This document shows, piece by piece, positions 43,820 to 51,481 of a stretch of 64,000 bases of DNA. The notes below the pieces were generated by a model that was not told where the DNA came from, did not search any database, and saw nothing but the letters and a program-made list of their open reading frames with translations. The DNA comes from Acidobacteriota bacterium. Lineage in GTDB: Bacteria; Acidobacteriota; Blastocatellia; Pyrinomonadales; Pyrinomonadaceae. Within the stretch, counting starts at the first letter, position 1. Each line of letters opens with the position of its first letter. Position numbers and translations under genes: made by a program. The stretch lies in the NCBI GenBank assembly GCA_020199835.1, contig JAIVJV010000006.1, forward strand, positions 1 through 64,000. Reading direction: 5' to 3'.

Positions 43820-44710
43820 CTACGCGTCTGGGTTTTTGAAGATGGAGTCGCTGACTCTGACGCCGTAGGTAATGGTGAGAACGCGCGTCTCCTGGCTTTG
43901 CCGCCCATCGGCGGTCAGAATGATCCGGTACGGCACGAGCGTCTGCTGCACAACGCGATAATCCAAAAACTTCCTCGTGTACTTCACCGGCACCCCGCCG
44001 AGCGTGCCTTCGTCGTACTCCAACCAGAGCACCCGCAGCGATCGCGCGCTGATGTAATAACGCGTCTTGCGCTTCTCTTTGTCGGTCAGGTCGAGCACGT
44101 AAAGGTCGAGGCCCTTCTGCGCGTCTTTACCGACAAGAGTTAACGTCGAGCCGCATTCTTTGTAACGCAGCAATGCTTCAATGCTGTGATGATGCTGCGA
44201 GATGAACTCGACGCTGGCCTCCTGTTTCGGCGTAAACGCGGCGCCATTGATAACGCCCCAGAGTTTGCCGTCGTCGAAAATCAACGAATACTCCATCGTC
44301 GGCAGCTTCTGGTCGAGACGTATCTTGTCTTTCGCGAGGATTTCACCACGAACGAACCGGCGCTCATAGCTCGTCTCTTCGGCTGCATTTCCATCTGCGG
44401 TGAAGCGGGTTATGCGGCCGCGTTCCACGCCGTTGCGGCGAATCTGCTCCAAACCGGGCCGCGTGCCGTAGATCAGGATTACAGACTCAGCAATCTGCTC
44501 GGCGGTGTACTCAGTTTTCTGAGACTTCGACTCGGCGGGTTTCGGCTGCGGGTTCTTTGGTTCCTGAGTCTTCGGGTCCTGCGTGCGCGGATCCTGAGGC
44601 GGCGTTGTCCTTGGGTCCTGCGAAGCCGCCGCAGCCGGAATCCTCCCGGAAAATGGAATAAGAACAAGGAGCGCGGAGAGAACTATGAGGGCAACTAATG
44701 AGCGAAACAA
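43820..44710 (-). CDS. Hypothetical exported protein
   Basis: 296 aa if started at the TTG at 44710, which has AAGGAG 11 bp upstream; a TTG at 44740 lies before that site and is less likely. A signal peptide covers about residues 1-30. A low-complexity Asp-Pro-Arg/Lys-Thr repeat region (about 31-65) leads into a beta-rich domain (about 75-296) resembling outer-membrane-lipoprotein-sorting or DUF4292-like folds, with an FDDGKLWGVING segment. No catalytic motif. Divergent to the ATP-grasp gene with a 132-bp gap. Function unknown. Confidence 0.8.
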   Translation of the reverse strand: MFRSLVALIVLSALLVLIPFSGRIPAAAASQDPRTTPPQDPRTQDPKTQEPKNPQPKPAESKSQKTEYTAEQIAESVILIYGTRPGLEQIRRNGVERGRITRFTADGNAAEETSYERRFVRGEILAKDKIRLDQKLPTMEYSLIFDDGKLWGVINGAAFTPKQEASVEFISQHHHSIEALLRYKECGSTLTLVGKDAQKGLDLYVLDLTDKEKRKTRYYISARSLRVLWLEYDEGTLGGVPVKYTRKFLDYRVVQQTLVPYRIILTADGRQSQETRVLTITYGVRVSDSIFKNPDA

Positions 44711-44842
44711 ATGTAATTGTTCTCCTTGGATTCTAGGCAAACACTAGGGAGAGCCGAATTGTATCCGCGGATCGTTGCGTTTGACAAGCAACAGCGCCGC
44801 AAGTATTTTCCTTTGTTTTTGCAGAAAGGATACGCAACTCAG

Positions 44843-45889
44843 ATGAAGCGTGTGGGAGTTTTGGTAGGCCGGGAAAAAACTTTTCCTGAGGCAATAATTC
44901 AACAGATCAACGACCGAGGCCGCGGCGTCGTCGCCGAATACCTCAAGCTGGACGGTATTCGATACGACGACCCTCCGCAGTACGATCTGGTTATCGACCG
45001 TATTTCGCACGAAGTTCCGTTTTATCGAGCGACTCTGAAACGCATGGCGCTCGAGGGCACGAAAGTAATAAACAACCCGTTTTGGTGGTCGGCAGACGAT
45101 AAGTTTTTCAACTATTCACTTGGCATAAAGCTCGGCGTGGCGATTCCAAAGACAGTCCTGCTGCCGCAGAAGGACTATATGGAGGGAATCGTCAGCGAGA
45201 GCTTGCGCAATCTCGCATTTCCCATCGACTGGCAGGGCATCGTCGATTACGTTGGATTGCCGGCGTTTCTCAAGCCGTTCGATGGTGGGGGCTGGAAGAA
45301 CGTTTCGAAGATCAACTCACTGGAAGAGCTGTGGGTTGATTACAACAAGACCGGCACGTTGTGTATGACTCTTCAGGAGTCGATCGATTTCGATCAGTTT
45401 GTGCGTTGTTACTGTGTGGGTCAGGAAGAAGTGATGATCATGGCTTACGATCCGCGCAAGCCGTATCTCTCGGGGGAGCAGTACGTTCACAACCCCGACT
45501 ATCTCGAGCCGGCGCTCGCGGATCGCGTTCGGAAAGATGTGCGGACGCTTTGCAGCGCGCTTGGTTATGACATTAATACGGTTGAATTTGCGATCAAAGA
45601 CGGCGTCCCGTATGCGATCGATTTCATGAATCCCGCTCCGGATGCGGAGTTGGCGTCGGTTGGCGAGTTTTATCACAACTGGATCGTGAATGCGGTGACT
45701 GATCTGGTGTTTAAGAGGTTGGCGGAGCCGAAGGATGCGTCGCGTTATCGTTGGGATGCGTTGTTGAATCCCGCGCCGGTGCAGACTTATGCAGTAGCTG
45801 CGACTGCTGAGCAACAGGCAAGGACAATAACGCCTGCGCCGGGGACGGCTACAAAAAAGCCCGCGACGACCAAGCGTAAGAAAAACTAG
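44843..45889 (+). CDS. ATP-grasp family ligase (RimK-like)
   Basis: 348 aa, cytoplasmic. The ATG at 44843 follows AAAGGA and opens the pre-ATP-grasp Rossmann-like domain (MKRVGVLVGREKTFPEA). Lys in PAFLKPFDGGGWKNV (about 137-151) and the phosphate loop after it bind ATP; VEFAIKDGVPYAIDFMNPAPD near residue 246-266 provides the metal ligands (Glu, Asp, Asn). A basic low-complexity tail (about 310-348, TKKPATTKRKKN) is unusual for the family. Likely joins a carboxylate and an amine. It lies about 4.3 kb from the permuted ATP-grasp gene and is alone on its strand. Confidence 0.85.
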   Translation: MKRVGVLVGREKTFPEAIIQQINDRGRGVVAEYLKLDGIRYDDPPQYDLVIDRISHEVPFYRATLKRMALEGTKVINNPFWWSADDKFFNYSLGIKLGVAIPKTVLLPQKDYMEGIVSESLRNLAFPIDWQGIVDYVGLPAFLKPFDGGGWKNVSKINSLEELWVDYNKTGTLCMTLQESIDFDQFVRCYCVGQEEVMIMAYDPRKPYLSGEQYVHNPDYLEPALADRVRKDVRTLCSALGYDINTVEFAIKDGVPYAIDFMNPAPDAELASVGEFYHNWIVNAVTDLVFKRLAEPKDASRYRWDALLNPAPVQTYAVAATAEQQARTITPAPGTATKKPATTKRKKN

Positions 45890-45896
45890 ACGGGGA

Positions 45897-47324
45897 TTAA
45901 ACGGATCGAGGCTTTGATCTGTGAAAAAGGGCCTTAGTTCCCGCGAGGGTTAAGAGCCAAATGATGAGAGCAGAAGAAGCCATTGACCAACCGACACCCG
46001 CGGCGCTGGGATCGATGACACCGCCGGCCAATGCGAGCAGCACGCTGAAGTTTGTGACGCGCAACGCCAATCGCCGGATCCGCGTCACTGTTTGCAACCA
46101 ACTAATCCGGCGCAGCTCAGTCGCGAGATAATCATCGTCGTTATTGAGCTGCATGTAGTATTCGCCCTCGCTCCGCGCATAGCGGGCGAGGGCTTGTTCT
46201 GAACTCACGCGCGCAGCTTCGTGGTAGTGGTGAATCACGTGCGCGAGTTTGCCTTCACGAAGCGCGATGTCAGCGAGTCCGACTCGCGCTTTGAAATTCC
46301 CGCTATCGAGTTCGATTACCTTTTGCAACGCGAGCCGCGCCTGTCGCGCGTCGCCGCACTCGAGAAAACTCTCACCGATCAACGGCAACAGCACCAAATC
46401 GTTCTTCGCCCTGATACTCGCAAGCCGCAACGCCGCTCGCGCTCGCGAAAGCAAACGCGCATCCGACTGCGCACTCGCCTGCGAACGCAACAAACGCGCG
46501 AAATCGTAAATCAGCCACGCGCCGTGCGGACGAACGTTCAACGCACGACGAAACGCTTCGCCGGCCTCGCGCAGACGTCCCGACACGCGCAACTCGTTAC
46601 CGAGCCGTCGCAGTACATGCGCGCGTTCGAAATCGTGCGGCGTCGCCTCCGTCGCCTCGACTGCCAGAGGCCGTTTCGACTTACCGGTGAGTTTGAACTC
46701 CGCCTCCGACACTTCTAAAACGTCCGGCGAAGCCAGCTGCGAGAGTTGTGCTTTTCGTTCGAGAAATGTCGGGTCGTGCAGATAATCGCGTAGATCGCGC
46801 GTGCGGCCGTCGAGTTTATTTTCGTGAATCAGCGGAAACAGCTCGCGCACCATCCGGCGGTAATCGCGTCCAGCGGAAATGATGACAAACTGTTTTCCCT
46901 TGCCATTGATCTGCGTGCGATACCGATAACGAACGCTGCCGCCGCGTCGCAACGTGCGCACCGCTTGCGTCTCGACGGTTTCGAAGTCGTCAACGGCGAG
47001 TTGTTTTCGATAACCAAAGAGTAAATGCAGAAACGAGGCGAGCAGGCCGCGACGTTGCAACGAGATCCCATCGAACACGATGCGATCGGTTAACGCGAGT
47101 AAAGAAATAAGCAGCCAGCTAAGTGTGATAAGGAGCAGAGCCGGCGCGTCAAACTCCGCGCGCAACAACATAGCGCTGAAGAAAGTGACGACGCTGCCGG
47201 CGGCGAGATATGGACCAGGAGAAACACGCACACTCGCGATCGCGGGTCTCTTGAAGGCGCGTTCGCGTTCATCGTTGACACCGACGAGTGCGGGCAGACT
47301 CTTGAATTGTTCCGTATCGCTCAT
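45897..47324 (-). CDS. Membrane protein with PH-like and TPR domains
   Basis: 475 aa. The ATG at 47324 follows GAGGG; a much longer upstream frame overlaps the hydrolase gene and is rejected. Two helices (about 40-60 and 62-80) precede a bacterial PH-like segment (about 82-175; DRIVFDGISLQRRG). A TPR region (about 235-400) carries several 34-residue helix-turn-helix pairs of the type LGNELRVSGRLREAGEAFRRAL. Two C-terminal helices end the protein (about 415-465). The TPR part is presumably cytoplasmic. Likely a membrane scaffold; no enzyme motif. It sits 13 bp after the YdjM-like gene. Confidence 0.8.
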   Translation of the reverse strand: MSDTEQFKSLPALVGVNDERERAFKRPAIASVRVSPGPYLAAGSVVTFFSAMLLRAEFDAPALLLITLSWLLISLLALTDRIVFDGISLQRRGLLASFLHLLFGYRKQLAVDDFETVETQAVRTLRRGGSVRYRYRTQINGKGKQFVIISAGRDYRRMVRELFPLIHENKLDGRTRDLRDYLHDPTFLERKAQLSQLASPDVLEVSEAEFKLTGKSKRPLAVEATEATPHDFERAHVLRRLGNELRVSGRLREAGEAFRRALNVRPHGAWLIYDFARLLRSQASAQSDARLLSRARAALRLASIRAKNDLVLLPLIGESFLECGDARQARLALQKVIELDSGNFKARVGLADIALREGKLAHVIHHYHEAARVSSEQALARYARSEGEYYMQLNNDDDYLATELRRISWLQTVTRIRRLALRVTNFSVLLALAGGVIDPSAAGVGWSMASSALIIWLLTLAGTKALFHRSKPRSV

Positions 47325-47337
47325 CTGCCCTCTTGGC

Positions 47338-48486
47338 TCATCTTTCCTCAGTCCCAGGTTCGTTCGGGCAATCGACCGGCAACTCCAGCGCAAAAGTGCC
47401 TCGCGATCTGCCCGGTTCAGTGTAACGCAAGTCCGCAAGTTGAACGAGAGTTTGCGTTGCGCAGCCCGGATCGGCGAGACGCGCCACGGGAAACCGCGCG
47501 AAACCAAGAAATACGCGCGCGGGTTTTTGCTGTTCGACGGTGTCCAGTACCTGCGCCAAAGCTCCCGAAGGCTTTTCATAACGGATCATTCGCGGCGCCG
47601 AGTTGTCCGTAATTAAATGCACCGGAAACCGGTAAGTCGCGCGATCCGTTTCGAAAACGCAGTCCCAGCGGAATGGATTCCCCAGCGTCGGCATCGCCGC
47701 CAGACGCAACACAGCTTCGCCATTCGGGGCGGCGATTCGCGCCGCTTCTTCCCTGCCCTGCGCCACCGCGCGTGAGTGAGCAAAAGCGAGCGCGCCCCAG
47801 TACGCCAGCACCACCGCAAACGCTACAAGCGCGATCCGTTCGCCCCACTTCTCGCGCGCGCCAATCACATATAGATTGATCGTCCCAGTCAACGCAGCCA
47901 TCCACAACGCGACGATCAAAGTCCGGTTCGACAAATCGCCACTCCTCGGTCCAGCGACGATCAGCAGGGTGATTGCCGCGGCAAACGCCGCCCAAATGAA
48001 TTTCGAAATCTTCGTCTTTGAAGCAAGCAGAAACGCAGCGCCACCGAGCACTACCCACAGAAACGGATCGACGATGAAAACGAGATCGCCGTAGAACCAG
48101 CGCGGGCTCCACGGCAGCAGCAAACGAATGCCGTAGTTGTTGGTCCAATCAAGCAGTGGATGAGTGGCACTGACGATGAATGAAGCGAGCAGCAATCCGC
48201 GCAGTTTAGTTTTTGGCAGTTGTCGGCGCAGACGTGCCCACAACCAATCGACGCCGTAGAAGAGCAAAGGCAGCAGAATAGCCAGAGATACGACGCCGAC
48301 GATTGAGTGAGTGATGCCGCGATGGTGGTGGAGATAGTCCGAACGATCTCCAAAGAGGATTACTGCGATGTCCGAATCGGGTGAGTTAGCGGCAAGAACA
48401 CACAGTAGCGAGGCTCCGGGCGACAATCTTTCCAAACCCGCCTTGGCTGCAGTGAGTCCGACGAGGGAGTGCGTTAGATTGTCCAA
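47338..48486 (-). CDS. Membrane-bound metal-dependent hydrolase, YdjM-like
   Basis: 382 aa. A TTG start at 48486 lies 11 bp after GGAGG. The family pattern is clear: MDNLTHSLVG at the start, DSDIAVILFG and the HHHRGITHS cluster (about 53-61), and ATHPLLDW (about 107-114), giving His and Asp metal ligands. About six membrane helices occupy residues 65-230, and the C-terminal 130 residues form a soluble domain. E. coli YdjM belongs to the SOS regulon, but no LexA box was identified here. Biochemical function is not established. Confidence 0.88.
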   Translation of the reverse strand: MDNLTHSLVGLTAAKAGLERLSPGASLLCVLAANSPDSDIAVILFGDRSDYLHHHRGITHSIVGVVSLAILLPLLFYGVDWLWARLRRQLPKTKLRGLLLASFIVSATHPLLDWTNNYGIRLLLPWSPRWFYGDLVFIVDPFLWVVLGGAAFLLASKTKISKFIWAAFAAAITLLIVAGPRSGDLSNRTLIVALWMAALTGTINLYVIGAREKWGERIALVAFAVVLAYWGALAFAHSRAVAQGREEAARIAAPNGEAVLRLAAMPTLGNPFRWDCVFETDRATYRFPVHLITDNSAPRMIRYEKPSGALAQVLDTVEQQKPARVFLGFARFPVARLADPGCATQTLVQLADLRYTEPGRSRGTFALELPVDCPNEPGTEER

Positions 48487-48518
48487 TCCGGATGGTTCCT
48501 CCGCGCGGGTTCCCAGAC

Positions 48519-49328
48519 CTAACCAATCAATGAAGCGGGGGTCTCTGGCGGAAGCTGGGAATAACGATCCGGATCCAGCTTTTGTAATTCCGTGGCTGCC
48601 TCACGAGCGGCAGCGGAGATCGGCGCGGGCTGATTGTCCTCGCCTTTCGCTTTGCGCGACGCGTCAACCATGTTGAAGAGAACGTCTACTGCTTCTTTCT
48701 TTTTACCGAGCTTGTTGTAGACCTTGGCGAGGCGGAGGTTCGCGGTTTCCGACGGCACGCTCACGCTGTTCTGTCTGGCCAGGTCGCCGTAAAGCTGAGC
48801 GGCCTCGTCGAGTTTTCCGTCACTCTCTTTGGCTTGTGCGAGGGCGAACTTCGACAACGCAGCAACTTCCGGAAGACTGCTGTTCGACAGTTCGCTTAAC
48901 TCAGTCATGCCCTTGGGACGATCGACAATCAAACGATTCGAGGCGATGAAATAGCGGGATTCCGAACGATAGGGATCTCCATACTTGGCGGCGACTTTTT
49001 CAAACTCTTCAATAGCGCGTTGGGCACGTTCGTATTCGCTCGTATATGAAGGCTCGGTGGCACCCGCGATCGGGGTGGCGTTGACGTCGGCGGTGGAGAT
49101 GGAAATGGCGCGGCCGAGGGCCTGGCGGGCTTCGTCAGTCTTCTTGTTGCTCCACTTTACGAAAACGATAATGAGGATCCCGGCGACCAGCAGTCCGCCT
49201 AAACCGTACAGGATTGTCCGGCCGCGGCCCTCTAAAAGGTTGCCGAGCCGATCTAAAAAGCCCATTGTTGTATCGCGAAAGCGGTCGTGCTGGAGTTCCC
49301 GCACCCGCTTTTTCTTATACTTTGCCAC
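48519..49328 (-). CDS. TPR membrane protein, YfgM-like
   Basis: 269 aa. A GTG start at 49328 has AGAGGA 6 bp upstream; a longer frame is not needed. A basic N-terminus is followed by one transmembrane helix (about 37-57), then a periplasmic TPR region (about 85-265) including the pattern SKFALAQAKESDGKLDEAAQLYGDL. This resembles YfgM, a SecYEG-associated chaperone-like protein in E. coli; the assignment is by architecture. The C-terminus ends in a short Pro-rich tail. It is upstream of the hydrolase gene on the same strand. Confidence 0.8.
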   Translation of the reverse strand: MAKYKKKRVRELQHDRFRDTTMGFLDRLGNLLEGRGRTILYGLGGLLVAGILIIVFVKWSNKKTDEARQALGRAISISTADVNATPIAGATEPSYTSEYERAQRAIEEFEKVAAKYGDPYRSESRYFIASNRLIVDRPKGMTELSELSNSSLPEVAALSKFALAQAKESDGKLDEAAQLYGDLARQNSVSVPSETANLRLAKVYNKLGKKKEAVDVLFNMVDASRKAKGEDNQPAPISAAAREAATELQKLDPDRYSQLPPETPASLIG

Positions 49329-49395
49329 TTGGATTCCTCTCGCAAGCCTGCATAGTCGGCTGCGTTCTGTTAGGTGTATGATTAGCGAAATTGTC

Positions 49396-49425
49396 ACTCT
49401 AATGGCGCGTTGGAAAAGTTGTCAA
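49396..49425 (-). promoter_or_regulatory. Sigma-70-like promoter
   Basis: On minus: TTGACA (49420-49425), an 18-bp spacer and TAGAGT (49396-49401), about 68 bp before the GTG of the YfgM-like gene, in the divergent gap with the second ECF sigma gene. Confidence 0.4.
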
Positions 49426-49499
49426 CAGCGAATGCATCCAATACGGGTGATGATTTTTAACCCCGCAATGAATCTCAGACGGGCGATGAAAATTTTTTG

Positions 49500-49528
49500 G
49501 GAACAAATCGTGCAGACGGGTTGTCTAA
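49500..49528 (+). promoter_or_regulatory. ECF-type promoter upstream of the second sigma factor
   Basis: GGAAC (49500-49504), an 18-bp spacer and GTCTAA (49523-49528) on plus. This closely matches the general ECF promoter form and has the same geometry as the site before the anti-sigma gene (50434-50462), suggesting autoregulation. The start codon is about 67 bp downstream. Confidence 0.55.
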
Positions 49529-49595
49529 GCGATTGCCTGTCCGGGAATGGGCAAAGTTTGTTAATTGCTCCGATTCCCGCCCCAGGGGGTGATGA

Positions 49596-50255
49596 GTGAG
49601 CTACGGAGAGCCAATAGCCCTCCGCGGGCAAATCGAGTTGGAGCAGGTTGCCCCGGCGACCCTGGTCGAAGCACGGCCTCAAATTGAGGCCCAGTTCATT
49701 GAAAGACTGAAACGCGGCGATGCCCAGGCGTTTGAAATCCTGGTGAATGAACGCTCGGGCGAGATTTACGGTCTGCTCTATCGCTTGACCGAGAGTAGCG
49801 AAGAAGCCCGCGACCTGACGCAGGAAACGTTTTTGCGGGCGTTTCAGAGTATCGGGCATTTCCGTGGCGAGTCGGACCTGCGCACCTGGATTTATCGCAT
49901 CGCGATCAACCAGGCACGAAACCGCTGGCGCTGGTGGCGCCGGCGACGTCGCGATGTAACAGTTTCGATCGACGCGCCGCAGGCGAATGGACATTCGACG
50001 CTCGCAGGAACGCTACAGTCGGACGTTGACAGTAACCCTGAGAGGAACGCTCTCGCGCACGAGCGCGAAAGGGTCCTGCGAAGGGCGTTGAGTTCCTTGA
50101 AGCGCGTTTATCGTGAAGCGGTGGTGATGAGAGATATTGAAGGTTTTGCTTACGACGAGATCGCAGTCGCGCTCGATATAAGTGTTGGAACGGTGAAATC
50201 CCGACTCGCGCGTGGACGTCAGGAGCTCCGGCGAAAGCTGGAAGGATCTTTGTAA
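49596..50255 (+). CDS. ECF RNA polymerase sigma factor
   Basis: 219 aa. A GTG start at 49596 lies after AGGGGGTGA. Region 2 (about 35-105; DLTQETFLRAFQS) and region 4 (about 150-215; helix-turn-helix in AYDEIAVALDISVGTVKSRLARGRQEL) are both complete. A basic segment (RNRWRWWRRRRR) lies between them. An anti-sigma gene is the next gene downstream after 260 bp. Its own upstream GGAAC-N18-GTCTAA site suggests self-control. Distinct in sequence from the ECF factor at 43 kb. Confidence 0.93.
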   Translation: MSYGEPIALRGQIELEQVAPATLVEARPQIEAQFIERLKRGDAQAFEILVNERSGEIYGLLYRLTESSEEARDLTQETFLRAFQSIGHFRGESDLRTWIYRIAINQARNRWRWWRRRRRDVTVSIDAPQANGHSTLAGTLQSDVDSNPERNALAHERERVLRRALSSLKRVYREAVVMRDIEGFAYDEIAVALDISVGTVKSRLARGRQELRRKLEGSL

Positions 50256-50433
50256 TAGCCGATTGGGATCAGGATGGCTGACCCGCCCCGGCTCACAAAA
50301 ACTCGGTGCCAAATGGGTCGAAGTGAGAAAACGGCGGGATCAAGGCTTCCGCAGTGGCATGACAGGGCGTTTTGAAAACGTGGCCAGCAACACCCGTTGA
50401 CGCATCGCTCACTCAAGCCTGAAGGGGTTGCCC

Positions 50434-50462
50434 GGAACTTGTCGGAGTTGCTTCTTGTATAA
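50434..50462 (+). promoter_or_regulatory. ECF-type promoter upstream of the anti-sigma gene
   Basis: GGAAC (50434-50438), an 18-bp spacer and GTATAA (50457-50462) on plus, about 54 bp before the anti-sigma ATG. Same spacing as the site before the sigma gene, so the anti-sigma factor may be fed by its partner as well as by read-through. Confidence 0.5.
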
Positions 50463-50515
50463 GGGAGCAGCCGGGGTCGGCCAGCCATCCACAACCAGCA
50501 TTGGGAAAACTTCTT

Positions 50516-51292
50516 ATGTTGTGCGAAGAAACCAGACAATCGCTTTCGCTTTATGTTGACGATTGTGTATCTCTCCCGACTCGGGTAGCGATCGAAGAAC
50601 ATATCGATCGCTGTCCGGTGTGCCGGGATGAGGTGGTGGAACTGCGCGCGTTGAATCGGCAGTTGAGTTTGATGACGACGCCGGCGCCACCTGCGGATCT
50701 CGCCGTCACCATCTCCAACGCTCTGGCGATTGAAGCAGCGGCTCGCCGGCAGCAGCCGATTCATTCGCTGGGCCGTCGTGTTGCTCGTTTCGTCGAACCC
50801 TGGGTGATGCCGTACAGCGCCGGTTCGTTTGCATCCGTGATCATGTTCTTCCTGATGTTTGCGGCGCTTCGTCCACACTTTGTGGCCCTGCGCGAAGCCG
50901 CCGCGTCGCAACGCATCGATCCTGGTTACGATATCTACCAGCCGATCACGAAGGAAGGTTTGGCTGCTGACCGTGCTCCATTCACGGTTGTATCACCGAC
51001 TTTGAATCCCGGCGGCGCACTGGCGGCGCTCACGATCTCTTACGCTCGTCCGCATGCGGAGATTGATGGGGATGCTGATGACATGATCGTCGTTACGGAC
51101 GTTTTCAGTAATGGCGCGGCTGCACTTGCTGATGTGGTCCAACCGCCGCGCGATCGTCGCATGCTTGACGAGTTTGAGTCGGCATTGCGTCAGAATGCCG
51201 CTTTTGTGCCTGCGGCCCTCGACCGCCGCCCTGACACGATGCGCGTCGTGTTTGCGGTGCAAAAGGTTGACGTAGACGAACGCAACTTCTAA
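50516..51292 (+). CDS. Anti-sigma factor (zinc-finger type, membrane-anchored)
   Basis: 258 aa. The ATG at 50516 opens MLCEETRQSLSLYVDD; an in-frame TTG 15 bp upstream is also possible. The zinc motif HIDRCPVC is at about residues 29-36. One helix (about 103-118, SFASVIMFFLMFAAL) anchors it in the membrane. The extracytoplasmic part (about 119-258) has a beta-rich DUF-like domain with DMIVVTDVFSNGAAALADVVQPP. It follows the ECF sigma gene and presumably controls it. Confidence 0.88.
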   Translation: MLCEETRQSLSLYVDDCVSLPTRVAIEEHIDRCPVCRDEVVELRALNRQLSLMTTPAPPADLAVTISNALAIEAAARRQQPIHSLGRRVARFVEPWVMPYSAGSFASVIMFFLMFAALRPHFVALREAAASQRIDPGYDIYQPITKEGLAADRAPFTVVSPTLNPGGALAALTISYARPHAEIDGDADDMIVVTDVFSNGAAALADVVQPPRDRRMLDEFESALRQNAAFVPAALDRRPDTMRVVFAVQKVDVDERNF

Positions 51293-51353
51293 CCGCGCCT
51301 CTTCCGTCCTCAATGATTTCGTTGACTTCATCTCAGGCTGGGTATAGATTGCG

Positions 51354-51388
51354 CTGGCCCACTTTATGGTTGAGCCCGCATGGGCCAG
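51354..51388 (+). terminator. Terminator-like hairpin after the anti-sigma gene
   Basis: An 8-bp perfect stem (51354-51361 with 51381-51388, CTGGCCCA/TGGGCCAG) with a 19-nt loop, followed by TTAATTA. It lies 62 bp after the anti-sigma stop; the large loop weakens the case. Confidence 0.4.
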
Positions 51389-51481
51389 TTAATTAGCCGG
51401 AAATGCGTGTGGCCTCCCCCGCGCGGGCACGCGTTTGATTAAATAAACCTCGAAGTTACTCAAGCTTGGCCTGGAGTCATT

